Assembly: GCA_001586965.3 (NCBI GenBank)
Contig: LUCW03002116.1
Span: 1 to 24,251, forward strand
DNA from: Sphaeroforma sirkka
Lineage: Eukaryota; Opisthokonta; Ichthyosporea; Ichthyophonida
DNA: 24,251 bases
Direction of reading: 5' to 3'
Below are positions 21,200-24,251 of this stretch, one piece after another. Below the pieces are notes generated by a model, which was given only the letters and a program-made list of their open reading frames with translations, ran no database searches and was not told the origin of the DNA. Numbering within the stretch: the first letter of the stretch is position 1; each line of letters starts with the position of its first letter. A program made the position numbers and the translations under genes.

Positions 21200-22850
21200 T
21201 CAAGACTCATGTTGTACTCTATGTCGTTTAGTATTTGGTCCAGTAACCATTTCCGATGTAGGCGCCTTACGTTTATTATTTGGTAAGGTATTAGCCAAAG
21301 GCTGTTCTTCATTAGTAAGTAAGTTTGAACAATTTTCTGCACTGTTGGTAAGCAGATCAGAAAGTTTAGTCACGTAGGAAGTAGGTGGCAAATAGGGAAT
21401 TTCAGATCCGTCAGGGTTTGTAGTCACCTGAGGAAACCCTTTTCGTTTATCTCGTGTGTTCTTATGTAAACGCTTATTCCATTTCTTATTAAAGATACGA
21501 AATGCAGTTAAAGCTACTGTCCCATCGAGAAACGGGTCTTCACGTGTAAATTCGGAGGTTCGGACTGTACTTCCCATCCATGAAACAAGTGTAACCGTCT
21601 TCGGATTTTGTCAATTATATCTTTGACTTGTGACTCCATAACTGGTACATCAGAATCAAATGAGCGAGCGAATGAGAGTTCGGAGGTAGGGATACGGTGA
21701 GTGCCTAGATTGGTTGCGCTAGTACCATCAATGTTATTCACTTCGTAAGTATCACTCTTCTCATCATGGTAGGAAATAACAAAAGGTCCTATCGTCTTAG
21801 AAGAGAGTTCGGTAACGTTGGCGTTTCGATTTATAATGTTAACGTAATCGCCGACTTTGAACTGAACAATGTTCTTAGTGTTATTCCATCGGTCATACGC
21901 TTTAAGTAGGACGCGATTCTTGTGCTCGAGTAAACAGGGTAAAACAACGTTCTGCATATGCTCGATCTTTTGAAGCCACGGGGTAGCGTGTTCTCGGGCG
22001 CAGTTTTATCAAACGTTGCTTGTAATTCACTATAGCGGCCAAAGAAATAGTGAAACGGGAGTGTTCCAGTTTGAGGATTCATGCAGTTATTCATTTGAGT
22101 CTGAACCCATTTCAAATGATAAGGCCACATATCCTCAACGTCGTCTAGTGCGGTACGCAAGAGTTTCTTAAGTTCTCTATGACGTGTCTCATTTGCACCC
22201 TGCGTTTGAGGTTTGTAAGGAACACCACGCCTATGGGTCATGCCTGATACAGTATAAGTGCCTCCATTACGTCGGTACAAAACTCACTACCGTTATCAGA
22301 ACATAGTACTCGGGGAAACCGAAGTCATTAAAGACGTGATAGCATAATTCTGCCACTGTTTGTGGACGTTTGTTCGGTATTGCATAAAGCAAGTTATAGC
22401 CCGAAGCCACACATAAGAAATGACAGATATATACATCGCCAGTATGCTTGGATCGCGGAGTTTAACCAAATCGAGCTATGACTCGGCGCATCGGTTGGTC
22501 TTCTGTCACACTTTTTTTAGGGGTGCCCAACCGTATCGCTTGATCTGGTTCTTTTCACAATCAGTACAGCGTCGGTATACTTCACGTATGGTTTCTTTCA
22601 GCGCCGGGTGATCAAGCCCTGCACGAATAGCCATTTTATAAGTATGCTCATATGCTCGATGCGTTAAATTATGTATAATTTTAACTCTACTTTCGAGCTC
22701 CTCTAAGTCAGTCAGATTCTGCGTAACGCTGGCTGGATGAACCATAGTCCTGTTGGAAAGGGCAACCTCAGTATCAGGAGGGGTAGAGTCACTGAGATAC
22801 ATGGTGACAACATTGGATTGTTGAAGTATCTTCTTCAGTTGTTTCACTTC
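21200..22850 (-). pseudogene. integrase region of pol, several frames
   Basis: The integrase domains appear in order. The HHCC zinc-binding domain is at 22847-22506 (H-x3-H in HNLTHRAYEH, C-x2-C in CTDC). The core follows, with Asp in HTGDVY near 22440 and the SDNGSEF motif around 22270-22290 in a shifted frame. The catalytic Glu region PYKPQTQGANE is near 22200. The C-terminal FKVGDYV and GPFVI motifs lie at about 21870 and 21790. After another shift, a C-terminal tail at 21577-21200 contains WMGS and a basic NKRKAP/TKRHR segment. Part of it could be a worn chromodomain (weak). At least three frame changes and a stop interrupt it, so this copy is unlikely to give active enzyme unless the assembly has errors. 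All three D,D,E positions can still be seen. Confidence 0.75.
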
Positions 22851-23599
22851 ACTCCTGGCTGTTCTTTAAAAGCAGCGCTTTAAGTAGTTGAGTGCGAGCT
22901 TCAGGTTCTCTTAGGTTTTGAGTCTTTGATCCATGGCCTTATTTTAGTTCCATGTTTTTTACGATCTAATGCCGTTTCAATCGGCGTACCTCGACTACAA
23001 TCTTGTTGAGTAGTTACAATGCAGAAACGTGGTCTTGAGTCTGTTCATAGTTCGTCTTGGAATCTAATTTGTCATGCGGAGTTACGTAAGTTGAGGTTTC
23101 CACTTAGTGGTACCTGCAGGACCGATGCGACCAAACAATGGTGTGTTTCCAGGCGTCTTCTTAATGAATGGATCCTGATACAAGAACGTATGGGTTTCAC
23201 GGTCGACATAAATAGGTTCGTCTTGATCATATTATTAAATCACGTATCCATGGGTCGGGTTACATGAGGACCACACACGTAATGGTGATTTATTATATTA
23301 ACATAATTTGCTAACTGTGCGATAATTGACAAGGTGGGTGGCAAAACATTATGCTTTGATAAGTCAAGCTGATGCATCACCTTTTAGGAATAGTCAACAT
23401 GACCTATATTCAGAAACCTGTTTGTTATGTTCTGCTGGTGAAACATATCAACAGTAAATGGACCCCATCGTGATTAGGCGAGCGGTTAAACCATTTCTTA
23501 TTTAGCATCCAATCCGTTTGCTTCTAATAACTCTTTGACTGTTTTCTGGTAGTCGGGCACAAGTCGAGAGAGCATGTCAAGGAAGATGGTTATGTATTC

Positions 23600-24251
23600 C
23601 CTGGAATGTATGTTATATTAAAAAAGCTTGAACTTGGCAATAATGTCATGCCTTGGCAGCTCACCAACTGTGAATCAGGGTTCACTTATATCTTTTAAGT
23701 ATGTTACCAAAGACTTTTGATCACAGGCGACAGTAAAGTAACTTCCATAAAGGTAGGTCTTTAAACTGTCTTAGCATAAGTAAACTATAGCAAAAAGAAT
23801 CTTGTTTAACGGTGGAACAATTCGTTGACTCTTATTATAACTCTTGCTAAAGAATTGTAGCGCGGTTTACCATTTATCGTTTGGTAAAGCACTCCACCTA
23901 CCGCTCGATCTGAAGCGTCGGTTGCTACTTGGAATGGGACACCATCCACAGGGTACTGCATGATGGGTGCGTCCATTACTTTACTTTTGACTAGTTTAAA
24001 TGCATCATCACATTCTTTAGTCCAAAGCTTTCCCAAAGGTCCTTTGTGCAGCCGTAGGTGACTGAAAGGCTTTAAGTAATGAGAAAGATGCGGTACCGAA
24101 TCCGAGAAAAGTTAACAAACCCACACACAGAGTTCACATCTCTTCCAGTAATTGGTGTTGATAAATCCAACAGAAACTGTTTCTTGCCAGGATCAATTTC
24201 TACCCCTGCTGCAGATACTTTGTAGCCAAGTAAGTGTAGTATCTTTAGCAA
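23600..24251 (-). pseudogene. end of reverse transcriptase and RNase H
   Basis: At the right edge a minus frame (24251-24072) shows the RT thumb pattern LGYKVSAAGVEIDPGKK and GFVNF, ending in a stop. In another frame (24036-23806) follows the RT-RNase H connection with ECDDAFKLVKSKV and the RNase H start ATDASDRAVGGVLYQ. Further down, in a third frame and interrupted by stops, are KTYLYGSYFTVACDQKSL and a helix resembling RNase H (about 23740-23640). Between about 22850 and 23600 I see only weakly open, decayed sequence joining this to the integrase. Confidence 0.75.

Larger units (their letters stand above)
20481..24251 (-). mobile_element. Ty3/gypsy retrotransposon, runs off right edge
   Basis: Read on the minus strand from the window edge: end of reverse transcriptase, RNase H, integrase, an untranslated stretch, a polypurine tract and a 3' LTR. 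The order RT-RH-IN marks Ty3/gypsy (Metaviridae) and excludes Ty1/copia. The LTR belongs to the same family as the LTR in front of the + strand gag-like ORF, into which this element appears to have inserted. The 5' LTR, gag, protease and most of RT would lie beyond 24251. Confidence 0.8.

Overview
The window comes from a eukaryotic nuclear genome with introns of about 60 to 990 bp, abundant simple and tandem repeats, C2H2 and MYND zinc fingers, and LTR retrotransposons. A protist close to animals, for example an ichthyosporean such as Sphaeroforma, would fit, but this is an impression from gene style and repeat load and was not tested.

Left third (about 343-9485, + strand): one gene of 13 exons for a hexokinase-fold protein. 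All 12 GT-AG introns keep consistent phase, giving 868 residues from the first in-frame ATG. The fold is recognisable throughout. Residues that hold glucose are almost all kept, while the ATP-phosphate loops are destroyed, so it reads as a sugar-binding pseudo-hexokinase. It has a hydrophobic N-terminus and two long Ser/Pro-rich or charged insertions. Most of its introns carry a private minisatellite or microsatellite. The start of exon 10 has been copied tandemly inside intron 9, and the 3' flank with its poly(A) signal is duplicated.

Middle (about 9486-14640): a convergent region with no recognised gene, then an eight-copy satellite of about 68 bp. It abuts a minus-strand zinc-finger gene (14357 to 11510) whose best splice model joins a MYND finger to eight C2H2 fingers. 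Two more C2H2 fingers follow immediately in another frame, beyond the stop.

14641-16830: about 2.2 kb of TA/TG/CG-type alternating simple sequence without genes.

Right third (about 16830-24251): repeats and retroelements. There is a possible small TA-flanked MITE, an old LTR copy, and a younger + strand LTR element (5' LTR plus a gag-like reading frame). A minus-strand Ty3/gypsy element of the same family has inserted into that gag. Its 3' LTR, polypurine tract, integrase, RNase H and end of reverse transcriptase are visible with several frameshifts, and it runs off the right edge.
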